From Corylus avellana (Eukaryota; Streptophyta; Magnoliopsida; Fagales; Betulaceae), in NCBI RefSeq assembly GCF_901000735.1, contig NC_081548.1, positions 3,782,001-3,846,000 on the forward strand: DNA of 64,000 nt. The letters are read 5' to 3'. The translations under genes and the position numbers were made by a program. The notes beneath the pieces are model-generated. The model did no database searches and was not told the DNA's origin. It worked only from the letters and a program-made list of their open reading frames with translations. Positions 36,855-47,169 of the stretch are shown here, in pieces. The first letter of the stretch is position 1. Every line of letters begins with the position of its first letter.

Positions 36855-37135
36855 ACCAGTATTTTTTAGGTTTGCAAACCAAAATGGCTCGGGAGAGGAA
36901 AGGTTCTTTTTTTAAGGTACTCCCGGAAACAGATCTAGTGGAAATGGGGTGGGGCCTGTAGCTCAGAGGATTAGAGCACGTGGCTACGAACCACGGTGTC
37001 GAGGGTTTGAATCCCTCCTCGCCCACAACCGGCCAAAAAGGGAAGGGCCTTTCCCCCTGGGGGTGGGAAAATCATGATCGGGATAGCAGACCCAAAGCTA
37101 TGGAACTTGGGTGTGGGTCTTTTGTTGAAATGTAA
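36855..37135 (+). mobile_element. nuclear insertion of plastid DNA (NUPT), trnR-ACG region
   Basis: The tRNA at 36952-37025 and both its flanks read like the plastid inverted-repeat segment around trnR-ACG: upstream ATGGCTCGGGAGAGGAAAGG and CTCCCGG, downstream GGGAAGGGCCTTTCCCCCTG and ATCATGATCGGGATAGC. Ordinary AT-rich nuclear DNA stands on both sides, so it is a transferred fragment of about 280 bases. Exact borders are estimated from memory of plastid genomes. Confidence 0.8.
36952..37025 (+). tRNA. plastid-type tRNA-Arg (ACG), relic in a NUPT
   Basis: 74 bases with D arm GTAGCTCAGAGGATTAGAGC, anticodon stem-loop GTGGCTACGAACCAC (anticodon ACG) and T arm GAGGGTTTGAATCCCTC, ending GCCCA. 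The T loop reads TTTGAAT where the plastid gene has TTCGAAT, so the conserved box-B C is lost. Lying in a nuclear copy of plastid DNA, it is most likely not expressed. Confidence 0.8.
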
Positions 37136-37246
37136 TGGCCGTACTTTTTCTTTTTATTTATCGTTAATTTAATTAATAATTAATAATTTAATGGTGGATA
37201 AATTATAAAACCACTAAAATGTAGACGGTCACGTAACACTTAGTTA
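37136..37246. other. short AT-rich spacer between NUPT and hAT element
   Basis: TTAATTAATAATTAATAA-type DNA without features. Confidence 0.5.
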
Positions 37247-37948
37247 TAGGGGTGTCAAAAATTACCGGGAAACCGGGGAGCCGGTTCTGGTTCTGGTTGC
37301 AAAAAAATAAAAAACTGGGGACCCCAGTTTTGGTCCCTGTTTTTGGCACCTGGTAAAAACCGGGAAACCGGAACCGGGTGCATTTATATATAATAATAAT
37401 TTTTCTAATATTTTTTTTATATATTAAATTAATATACAAAAGAGCCAATGCCTCTATAACAGTAATTTTTCTTTGATTGCGCCAAATTATTATTTTGCCC
37501 TTTGGTATTAAGCTCACCCAGTTTAATTAGTAAGGAAATAGTGAATTTGATTTGGGGTTATTTTGTCTTTTAATACGCATAGGTAAGGAAATAATGAATT
37601 TGAATTAGTTTAACTGGGTTTTTGGGTATTTCACCTCACTTACTTTTTGTATGATGGTGTAGATTTATGGTTAGACTTTATTCTTTCTTTGTCATAGTTA
37701 AATTAAGAGGGTTATTTGTGTCTTCTCATCATTTTTATTTTCCTTCTTTCTTTTTTACATGAGGTTTCAAAAAACAAAAACAATTTAAAAAAAAAAAACC
37801 AGCTATCGGACCGGGTAAAAACGGGAATCGGCAGGTAACCGAGACCTGGTTCCCGGTTCCGGTTTCCCGAATCCAAGAACTGGGGTACCCCGGTTCCGGT
37901 CCCGGTTTTGGCCAAAAACTGGGAAACCGGACCGGGTTGACACCCCTA
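37247..37948. mobile_element. hAT-like non-autonomous element with CCGG-rich subterminal repeats
   Basis: Perfect terminal inverted repeats TAGGGGTGTCAA and TTGACACCCCTA. Subterminal regions are dense in ACCGGGAAACCGG/CCGGTTCCGG words on both sides, while the core is AT-rich and non-coding. The flanks CTTAGTTA (37239-37246) and CTTATTTC (37949-37956) match at 6 of 8, consistent with an aged 8-bp target duplication. Confidence 0.85.
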
Positions 37949-38032
37949 CTTATTTCTATAAAAACATATTCTACATGGACTGGTATATCACTACTTATCG
38001 ATCCCAAAATGTTATGTTGATAGAAAATGATT

Positions 38033-38430
38033 GGAGAAACTTCACTTAAGACCATTGAACTACCACGCATTTTGAGAAAACCCCCCAAATTTCAAAAACT
38101 CTCAATTTCAGCCCCCCTGAACTTTTAATTTGATGCAATGTACCCCTTCTGTCAAATTTAAAACATTAAAAGTGACAAAATGACCTTTATACCCCATTTT
38201 TTTTTATAAAATTTCAAATTTACCCTTAATGTTCAAATGAAAAAAAAAAAATGAAAATTGAAGGGTAATTTGGTCTTTTTAGTAAATCTGTTAGAATTTG
38301 ACCAGGGGAGCCTGGAGGGGGGTCAATTGAATCAAATTGAAATTTCATGAAGTTAAATTAAGAGTTTTTGAAATTAGAAGGGTTTTCTCAAAACGTGCTA
38401 TAGTTCATGGGTTTAAAGTGAAGTTTTCTC
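38033..38430. mobile_element. foldback MITE, Mutator-like family A, perfect 9-bp TSD
   Basis: The arms GGAGAAACTTCACTTAAGAC...GCATTTTGAGAAAACCCC and GGGTTTTCTCAAAACG...TTTAAAGTGAAGTTTTCTC are mirror images around a poly-A/T loop. The flanking 9-mers AAAATGATT at 38024-38032 and 38431-38439 are identical. Confidence 0.9.
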
Positions 38431-38712
38431 AAAATGATTTAAACTCATGGGTATCATCATGACATCTAGCACATCTAGCTCTAACACCATGTTAAATCGC
38501 TATTTATCTCAAAAGTTTAAGCTGATAGAAAAAAATAATGAAGACATTGTTCAAATTCAAGACTTTTGATAAATAAGTTAAATCAGGAATATGATCTTCT
38601 ATAGTCCATAATGGATTGAAGAATATCCAATTCTTGGCGGGAATTTCTTCTTAGAAATTCTACAACCACAAATAGGACACATGTCCTACTACAAAAATAA
38701 TAATATTTCATA

Positions 38713-39235
38713 TTAAAAAAAATAATAATAAAAGAAGAGGTGGCTAGCCACCTCATCTTGGCCATAAGGGATGGTCGAACCACCCAATTTTAGCTGGGGG
38801 TGGCTTGAGAGCCGCCCCAATGGCCGGCTAGGGGTGGCCGGACCACCCCCTAAACCCAAACTCTCTCTCTCTCTCTCTCTCTCAATATATATATATATAT
38901 ATATCCTTGGGGGTGGCCCGAGGGCCAAACAATCTTTTTTTTATTTTTTATTTTTTACTTTTTGATCTGGCCCTTGGGGATGGTCGGACCACTTCCAAGT
39001 GTTAGATCTTAAAAAAAAAAAAAATCGCTTGGCCCTTGGGGGTGACCGGACCACCCCCAAGGGCCAAATGATATATATATATTAGTTTGGGTTTAGGGGG
39101 TGGCCAGACCACCCCCAAGTGCCATAGGGTGGTTCGGCCACCCCTGGCCGGCCATTGAGCCATCCCCAACTAAAATCGAGTGGTCCAGCCACCCCTTATG
39201 GCCAAGATGGGATGACTAGCTACCTCTTATTTTTT
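38713..39235. repeat. long inverted repeat built of GGGGTGG/CCACCCC modules
   Basis: The left arm (about 38720-38853) reads GAGGTGGCTAGCCACCTC, CTTGGCCATAAGGGATGGTC, GGCTAGGGGTGGCCGGACCA, CCCCTAAACCCAAAC. The right arm (about 39086-39232) is its reverse complement with modest divergence: GTTTGGGTTTAGGGGGTGGC to GATGACTAGCTACCTCTTA. Arms of about 140 bases are separated by about 230 bases holding (CT)n(AT)n and two further GGGGTGG blocks. Transcribed, it would form a long double-stranded hairpin. Confidence 0.85.
38861..38904. repeat. (CT)n(AT)n compound microsatellite
   Basis: About twelve CT units run into about ten AT units, in the loop of the long inverted repeat. Confidence 0.9.
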
Positions 39236-39702
39236 TATTAATTTATTAATTATTTTTTAAAAAATAATTAGGGGTGGTCGAAGCCACTCCCAACCCCAAC
39301 TGGGGTGGTCCGACCACCCTCAATGGGTGGCAACTACCTCTTAATTTTTTATAATTTTGTTTTATATATATTATTAATGGGACATAAGTCTTATTTATGA
39401 CCTCAAAATTTTTTAAAGAGATCCTGATTATTAACTAAATATTTTTTGATCTAAAATGAACTGAAAAATATCGTGTTCCGTTAACTCACTACTTAAAAAG
39501 AAATATTAATAATTTAATTAATATTTCACTTGTTCCTAGAAAGACTTGCTGCCACCTTTGATGGCTAGCTAGACATATATGAGAAGAAGTCAAATATTGT
39601 TGGAATTCCATCTAAAATATCAACTTGCAATTCCCATATGATTTGAAGAAGAAGACAAAGAGAGTAAAGGTTGCTAGGGGTTCTGTATGCATGGGTCTCC
39701 AG

Positions 39703-39740
<38 letters not shown>

Positions 39741-40085
39741 AATAAAATAAAAAGAGGATGTACGCCTCCATAAGAGACAAGTGGTTCATTACCTTTTGAG
39801 ACCACCTCTGGCTCTGGTGTTTGAAAAGTTTGATGTATTGCTCAACCTTTTTGACCCACCCCTACTTTGTTTTACTCGTTCAACTTGACCACTTAATTTA
39901 TTCTACTATTTCCGTCTTAAGCAGACTTTATTAACAATATTATAATTAATTAATCCCATTGTACAATGAATTATCCTGATGACAATTGTATAATCACTGT
40001 TAGGCCTGAGATCCACGTTCTCCACCAATTGCGAATAAATAAAGCCAGTGGAAGGGATCCGGTGCCACTCGAAACTTTTATATTT
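39236..40085. other. intergenic DNA
   Basis: Two more GGGGTGGTC/GACCACCC words at 39270-39320, an (AT)n tract near 39704-39733, otherwise featureless. Confidence 0.45.
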
Positions 40086-40690
40086 GGAAAAAATATAAAA
40101 AAACCTTTCAAACTAATAGTTGTTTGTGATAGTCTCGTAATGTTTAAAATGTACTAAAATGTATCAAAAAGATTACTTATTTTTTTTATATTCCTATAAT
40201 GCCCCTATTCTTTTAACAAATAAAATAATTGTAAAAAAAAAAACCAAACAGTTTTTTAAAAATACAAAAAAAAAAAAAAAAAATTGGCGAATAAAAACAA
40301 ATTTTTAATGGAATTTGACTCTGGGGACTAAATTTTTTTTTTTTTTTTTGAATATCTCAAGAACCTTTGATTTTAGTTTCATCCAACATGAAGCAATTTG
40401 TAATTTAGGCTATTTACAGTAACTAATTATTTATTTATTCCAATTTTTTTTTTTTTTTTGTATTTATTCGCCCATTGTTTTTTTTTTTAATTTATTTTTT
40501 TATTTTATTTAAATTGTTTGGTTTTTTTCACAATTATTTTATTATTTTATAATAGGGGTATTATAGGAATATAAAAAAATAAATGGCATTTCTGATATAT
40601 TTTAGTAGTTTGATGGGCTACTTTATTACCTTTTGAGCATTCTGGGGCTCTATTGACCGTTAATTTGAATAGCTTTTTTATATTTTTCCA
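40086..40690. mobile_element. long foldback element, family B copy 2
   Basis: Second copy of the element at 25354-25955: the same ends (GGAAAAAATATAAAAAAACC and its mirror), the same arm phrases (TATTCCTATAATGCCCC, GGGGTATTATAGGAATATA) and the same core (TTTGACTCTGGGGACTAAAT, GAATATCTCAAGAACC). TTTATATT occurs on both sides (40077-40084, 40691-40698). Confidence 0.8.
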
Positions 40691-42545
40691 TTTATATTAT
40701 TTCAAAATATTCCCCCAACAATTGCATTCATTTGCTAATTTAATATAAATGCCAAAGTATTTTTGAGTTTTTTTTTTTTTTTTTTGAAGTGTTTTATATT
40801 TTGAGTTGTTTGTTAATGTTTTTATTTAATAAATAAATAAATAAAAGTGTTAGCAAACATAGTCTTGGAGGTGGAATCACCTTAATGAATGGTTTAAAGC
40901 CACCCAAAAATCTTAAAAAGCTTCTAATATATATATATATATATATAAAGTTTATTTTTTACACTCCACTCCTTTTATGTAAAGTTTTGTCCCCTCATTC
41001 CGCTCTGATAGCCTTTAAAATTTATCCAAAACTGTAAAATTTAGCTCATTTTACAAATAAAACTTGCAGTCTCTTTTTAAATTAGGTTAGACAAAATTGA
41101 TTTAGTTTAGTATATTAAACTTATATTTATAATTCTTGTATATATTTTTAAAAATGCATGTAAGAAGTAAATTTTTTATTAACATTTATGTGAAAAATAA
41201 GAATATATATAAGAATTATATATTTTAAGAACAGGCGTTAGTTTAATAAATTAAATTAAAAAAATTACTTTAACTTATTTTAATAGAAAATTTTGTCAAA
41301 ATGACACGTGAATTTTATCCCCAGTGGAAATGTACGGATTCATAAGGAAACTTTTGGACACTTTTGACCCTAAAACTAAGGTTTCCCTAGCTAGGTACAT
41401 TGTCTGTTCTTGCCCTACATGCACTTTGACTGGATTGGAATATGCTCTCTTCCAATAATTTATTTATTTATTTACTATTATTATTATTATTATTATTTTA
41501 AATCATTCACCCAAACTAATTATGATTAATTATCTTTAACCCCATCAACTATTACTCCTCATTTACATGTTATTCCTAAGTACTACATGCATCTCACCAC
41601 ACTCGAATCCTTTCAACTATCACTTATCGGCAAAACCTCAATCTATTAGTGAGAATCGTTAAAAGGGATAAAATAGATGGTGTGCCATGTACATGCATTC
41701 TTTAGACGTGAAATGATGAAAATACTTTGAGTTTAGAAACTAAATTTATTGAAATACCTTTAAAGTTTTTTTTTTTTTTAAAAAAAAATTTAAATATCAA
41801 ATTAAAAAAAAAAAAAATAGAGTTGGGAGAATAGGTGGCTCGACCACCCTCAAATATGGTTGGAAGGGAAACTACTCCCAATGGCCATGGGTAGCTTTGA
41901 CCACCCCTAATTGACAAAAAGAAGAAAAAAGAAAAAGGAGAGGGTGTGGCCGTAAGTTTGATTTAGTCATCCTCGTATATGGTCAGAAGGGTTGGCCGAA
42001 CCATCCCCAATTGGTTAGAGAGTGGTTTGGCCACCGTCATTTGGCCAAAGGAGGTGGCCACTCCTTCTTCTAGATTAGTCATAATTTAATTGGTGTTAAT
42101 GTGGCATTTGACAGTTTTTGTCAAAAAATTAAACAAAAGTCGATTGCAACGACCTATTTATTATTTTTGTATACAATAATTAACTTTCAACAAATTGTTA
42201 TACTACAAAGAGCTTATTACAAATCACATAAACTGATTTTAATTTTTTCTTTTTTTAGTATTTAGTAAAAACTAAAAATAAATGATAAAGAATGAGTTGG
42301 AAGTCACGGGCTATACACCACGTTTTTTAAAAGCAGAACAGTAGACAACTTCTGAGGCAAAGGGCGGCTACTTCTGTTGGGGTATAGACAAGTTGATGGG
42401 CTGTTTACGTGGAGGAACAATTAATAAGAAAAATCAACCAATTCTCAATTCTGTATACAGATATTACTGATTGCATTTTATTAATTTCTACAAACATGAC
42501 CTCATACATACACCTTTCTTTGACAGCTTGAACAGAAGGATAGTG

Positions 42546-42590
<45 letters not shown>

Positions 42591-42871
42591 ATTAACATTT
42601 AGATTAATTTGGAATGTCGTGTCGATATTGTTAAATAATTGTAGAATAAAAATATAGTATGTAAATTCTAGCCTTACTCATTAGTTTTATTTTTTTTAGG
42701 AAAAAATTTACTTTACCCCACTGAAGTTTCAGGTATTTTTCAATTTGAACCACAAAGTTTAAAAATTGGCAATGTACTTCCCGAATGTTTAAAAAATTTT
42801 CAATTCAAACCTTCCATTACTAATTTCCGTTAAATTGGACGAAAATCTATGAAATTACAGAATTACCCTCA

Positions 42872-42911
<40 letters not shown>

Positions 42912-43862
42912 CCGTTCAATTTAACGAAAATTAATAACGGGAGACAACACAACACTTACAAGTGACCACAACCATCTCCATTTCACTCGTAAGTCTCTTT
43001 CATTCACATTGACTCGGTTCACCCTCACTTGTAAGTCTTTTTATATTTTCAAGAATGTCCCGTGTCAAGAGTTGTTCTAGAGGGTTACAGAACACAACTC
43101 CAAATCAGACGCGTTTAGAGACTCGTCACAAAAAGCTAATTATGACTCTAATACTACTTATTGGAAAGATAAACAGTTTGAGAATTTTTACCAATAATAC
43201 ATTATTATACATATTTGAACACTACTTTAGTCCAAAAATTAAAGCTAATGAACTTTGATCCACTTATAAATATTAACTATTACCTATAAAAATAAAATTC
43301 TTAAAATACATGGAAAATTAAATGCCCTAAAAAGTTTATCCTTATCGTTTTTGGGATGAACTATTTGGGCATTTTGAGTGGTGGAGTAGAGTTTAGAGAT
43401 CAATAATGGGGGTGGGCCTATCTAATCCTGTAAAGTGTGAAAGGTGTGGCCCACGGGCATTATGTATGTCGGAGGAAAGGGAAAATAATTATTGTCAAAT
43501 TTAATGCTGTGGACTTGTCTTTTATTTGGAGTCGTTAGGAAACAGGAAAGAAGTTGAAATTAACGCAGGGGGGGTTCACACTTCACACTAAGAATTATAT
43601 ATAAAAAAAGAACTTCTTGCATTTGTATTTTGAAACATGATTCATGGGCTTCATTTTCCTAATCAAACGTGAAACGCGTTGCTTTGGTCATATTGACTTT
43701 TAGGTCCATTTTGATGGCTACTTATATTTTCACCGTTCTTCTTGGTTGTTTCTCCACGTCTATCTTTCTTCTTTTTTTTTTCCCTTTTCTTTTATCTCGA
43801 CATGTTTCACATTTTTCAAGTGTTAGGTAATATGTTGGAAAAACGTTAACCACATCTGTAAT
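40691..43862. other. intergenic DNA with repeat fragments
   Basis: Contains an (AT)n tract at 42548-42587, a GGTGG-module cluster at 41818-42065 beside poly-T/poly-A runs, and a foldback fragment with CTTTACCCCACTGAAGTTTC wording at about 42710-42950 that ends in a poly-T run of about 35 bases. An ACTTTGATC-type AT-rich stretch follows. No gene. Confidence 0.45.
41818..42065. repeat. GGTGG/CCACC module cluster
   Basis: About eight copies of (A)GGTGG..CGACCACC or GGTTGGCCGAACCATCCCC-type words in 250 bases, flanked on the left by poly-T and poly-A. Related to the hairpin at 38713-39235. Confidence 0.65.
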
Positions 43863-44377
43863 TAGGAGTGAAAAGGTGGTTGCGGTTAGTGGTTAGTGGC
43901 TAAAACCAATAACCGCAATCGCCTAGGTAGTTAGTAAAATTTACTAACCACTTCCACTAACCGCTAAGCGGTTAACTGCATTTGGCATCCGCTAACTGCT
44001 TTTCTGGAGCTTTTTTGGGTCGGTTTAGAGAATTGGGCGACTCGACGATGGAGACCCTGCGATGGAGGCTTGGTGATGGAGACTTGGCAACAGAGACTCG
44101 GCAATGCTTGCACTCCATAGTATAGGTCCGTGGTGTCAAAACACTCTAGCCCCACTACACAACCATCGTATCGATCGGCTTCGTACCACACGATCCAAGC
44201 GATCCCTCGGCGTGCAGCGGCGATGGAGAATCGGAGAGAGACAAGAGGAGAGTCTAAGAGTTGGAGACTTGGTTGGCCATTTGGGTTGAGTGGGAGGCTT
44301 AGGGTATATATATATAAAGCGGTTAGTGGTTATAGCGGTTAGTGGGCGGTTAATAACTGCCCACCTTTTCAGCCTTA
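43863..44377. mobile_element. hAT-like element with GCGGTTA repeats
   Basis: The left end TAGGAGTGAAAAGGTGG and right end CCACCTTTTCAGCCTTA are imperfect inverted repeats. Subterminal GCGGTTAGTGGTTA words occur on both sides (43880-43985, 44318-44350) as in the element at 7499-8959. The GC-richer interior (44020-44290) has short frames on both strands that I do not recognise. Confidence 0.65.
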
Positions 44378-45497
44378 ATATCAAGCTAAAATAATTAGTC
44401 AAATTACAATTCCGTTAAATCATCACCAACGTCTGAATCTTTGCAATTTTTTATAATAAAAAATATGGGTATTTTGAAAATTTTGACAAGATTTAACTGA
44501 AAATCCTAACAAATGGGGAATATTACAAAAAATTGAAAATTTGATACCATAAATTGAGAGTTTTTGAACATTGTGGAGTAATGTGGAAGTTCAAGGAGAT
44601 TTTGTGAAGTTTCCTCTTAAAAAATTTTAAATGACATGCTATCAAATATAATACTAGATGCAATAAAACAAAATCTAAACGGTAAGATAGACTTGGAATT
44701 GAGAGGATCCCAGGTAGGGATTAGAGTTGAAGTGTAGAGAAAACAGAAATAGAAAGTAAGGGCTTGTTTGGCAAAACTTGTCTCTCTTTTTGTTTTGAAA
44801 AAAGTATTTTTTAGATCAAAAATAGAAATTCATTTTTTATTTTTTGTTTTTGCTTAAAAAGCAACAGAAAGTATAATCCCTTGCCCTCACAAGTTCCATG
44901 TAAGTTGATGACAGAGTAAGAAAAATGACCAAAGTTTTGTTATATATATATATATATATATATATATGATAATAATATAACAGTCTAATCTGACCAAGGG
45001 TACAAGTTGAAACAAAATAATAGTTCTTAATTCTTATCGACGAGTTGTAGTGGGTCAAAATTTAAAAGTATGAATGCAAATAGGTGGTAATTTAGGAGGG
45101 AAAAAAAAAAGTAATTTACCCTTTTTTTTAAGCAAGATAATATCATTACAATAGACATAAACAATACATTGAATACAAAAAGATTAAATAAATAGCCGGT
45201 AAAAACAAGACAGGACCTACACAAGGGACCAAACTAACCAATACGAAAAAAAAAACTTTGCCCCTTGAATTACTTCTACATTTTCATTTGCACCACTAAA
45301 CTTTAAAAGTGCAATACATGTGACCATATTTTTTCATAAAATGCCCTCATTTTTACTTAAAAGTTTTTTTAAATTTTTTTTTTTTAAAAAAAACTAAATA
45401 AAATAATAAACATAACTAAACAAAACTAAAATACAAAATAAACATAAATTAAATTAAATAAAATAAAAATTAATTAAAAATAAAACTAACATAAACA

Positions 45498-45536
<39 letters not shown>

Positions 45537-45702
45537 GATTGTGGAATTGTTCGGCCACCCCAAAATAAAAAATGGGTGTGGTTTATCTACTTTTATAGAC
45601 TATAAGAGTGGTTCAGTTACATCCTCAAATCTAAAAGAAGTGGTCGAACCATAATAAAAAAGGGTGGTCCAACCTCAAAACTAAAAAGAAAAAAAAAAAA
45701 AA
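44378..45702. other. intergenic DNA
   Basis: A family-A-like foldback fragment is at 44400-44625 (ending GTGAAGTTTCCTC). (AT)n is near 44940-44967, (AAT)n at 45505-45533, and a GGTGG-module stretch at 45540-45680. No gene. Confidence 0.45.
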
Positions 45703-45800
45703 ATGTTGCGATTGATCCCTAAACGGAGCCCCTTTCACTTAGCTTCATCCGTAGGGCTTTTTGGTAAGTCGGATGGAAAATGACGATAATACCCCTGCTT

Positions 45801-45831
<31 letters not shown>

Positions 45832-46236
45832 CGGCCAGAGACCCACAGGCCACAAGTTCACAACCGGTCGTGGGTTTGCATGGGAGGATTAGGAGCCGTG
45901 ATTTAGAGCACGCCAGGCAGCAAATTTTTTTTTTTAATATTTTAATAAAAAAAAAAAAATTTTGCCTGCTATTTATCTTCACCCGGAGGATTAGATCCGA
46001 GGATGCCTCATTGGGAGTCTCCTTCAAAGATTTTTTTTTTTTTTTTTTTTTTTTTTCTTTTCAATTTTACGGCGCATTGATATTTTAACATATCTCACAA
46101 TCATTTTAGTATTTCACACATTTACCGGCGGTGTAATGGACATTTCACGTGTTTGTTGTCCAAGGTAGCAAAAAATTCTAATGACAGCAGGGCTAAGCGA
46201 GAAGGACTAGTCGTTTAAGGGGTCAATTGCAATTTT
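45703..46236. mobile_element. foldback element, unrelated MITE family
   Basis: The tips TTGCGATTGATCCCTAAACG and (mirror of the right end) TTGCAATTGACCCCTTAAACG match, and the next 30 bases pair more loosely (CACTTAGC... against CGCTTAGCC...). The middle contains poly-A/poly-T and an inner small palindrome around GCAGGCAAA/GGCAGCAAATTT. Target duplication not identified. Confidence 0.5.
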
Positions 46237-46570
46237 TTTTTTTTTAATTTTTTTTTTGGACATTGCAATTGGGCTTAAAGTTAAGGGGAAGGTAATTGCA
46301 GTTTTCCCAAAAAATTAAAATTAAGAAATGGCCCAAGCTCGATCCCAAAGCTTCTTGGCTCAAAGGTCAAGAAATAGGCTACCATGGATGATGGTTTTTG
46401 CCTTGCAACCAAACAATGACTCTGAAAGGTTGCAGGAGATGGGCTCGCAATGGCTGTTACCATAAACACAAGGCTTTGACAAGGAGACGTGTGCTCGTAC
46501 TGATTGGTTGAGAAGCCATGGAAGAAGCCTCTTTGGCAAAGCTCTAAAAAGGAGGATTCCAACAACACTA

Positions 46571-46862
46571 AGGATTGATTTGGTATACAGAATGAAAATA
46601 GAAGAATGCAGAATAGAATAAACTTGAAATAGCCATTCTCATGGCCCATAAGAGAATTACTATTCCTTAAATTGATAAATAACTATTCCTCTCAAAATTG
46701 AGTCAATTTAAGAAATAATCATTCCTTCATTGAACCATGATGATACGGATAGAATCCTTATCATATACTCTATCGCCAACATTATTCTATTTCACCTTAT
46801 TTCATTCATAATAAAAGCTATTCCGTTTTCCTCATAGAATAGCCATTCTGCATATCAAACTT
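46571..46862. mobile_element. small Tourist-like MITE variant
   Basis: The ends TTTGGTATACAGAATG and CATTCTGCATATCAAA are imperfect mirrors, and the interior has the family phrases AATAACTATTCCTC, TTATTTC and CATAGAATAGCCATTC. At about 290 bases it lacks the GGGGTGG module of the larger copies. Confidence 0.6.
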
Positions 46863-47169
46863 ATGACGTAACCCAAGGGCTTTTCAAAATCTAGCATTTA
46901 TAAGCAAAAGCAGGAAACCCCCATGCATTCTGTAGCTCGTTACTCACTCAGCAATGGAGGTGGCATTTTGTATGTAAAGCCAACGAGAAGATAGATACTC
47001 TACTGTAATGCATTTCGTGTTGGCTCCTTCATAAAGAATCTAAGCAGGGGAGATGAACAAGAATATAAAATGTACAGTAGCACCTGTATATAATTAGCAC
47101 AAATGGGGACTTCAAAAAACCAAAAGAAAAACAATATAAAGGACAGGAAAATTTTGGAGTTTTGGGTGC
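46863..47169 (-). other. likely 3' UTR of the DUF4050 gene
   Basis: Mixed-composition DNA directly after the stop at 47170 on the minus strand, without repeats or frames. Exact transcript end not visible. Confidence 0.45.

Noticed and set aside
36952..37025. Functional nuclear tRNA-Arg gene
   Set aside because: Flanks are plastid DNA and the T loop has lost the conserved C of box B; a NUPT relic is the better reading.
46281..46649. 122-codon minus-strand frame
   Set aside because: Covers the edge of a Tourist-like MITE and shows no family motif.
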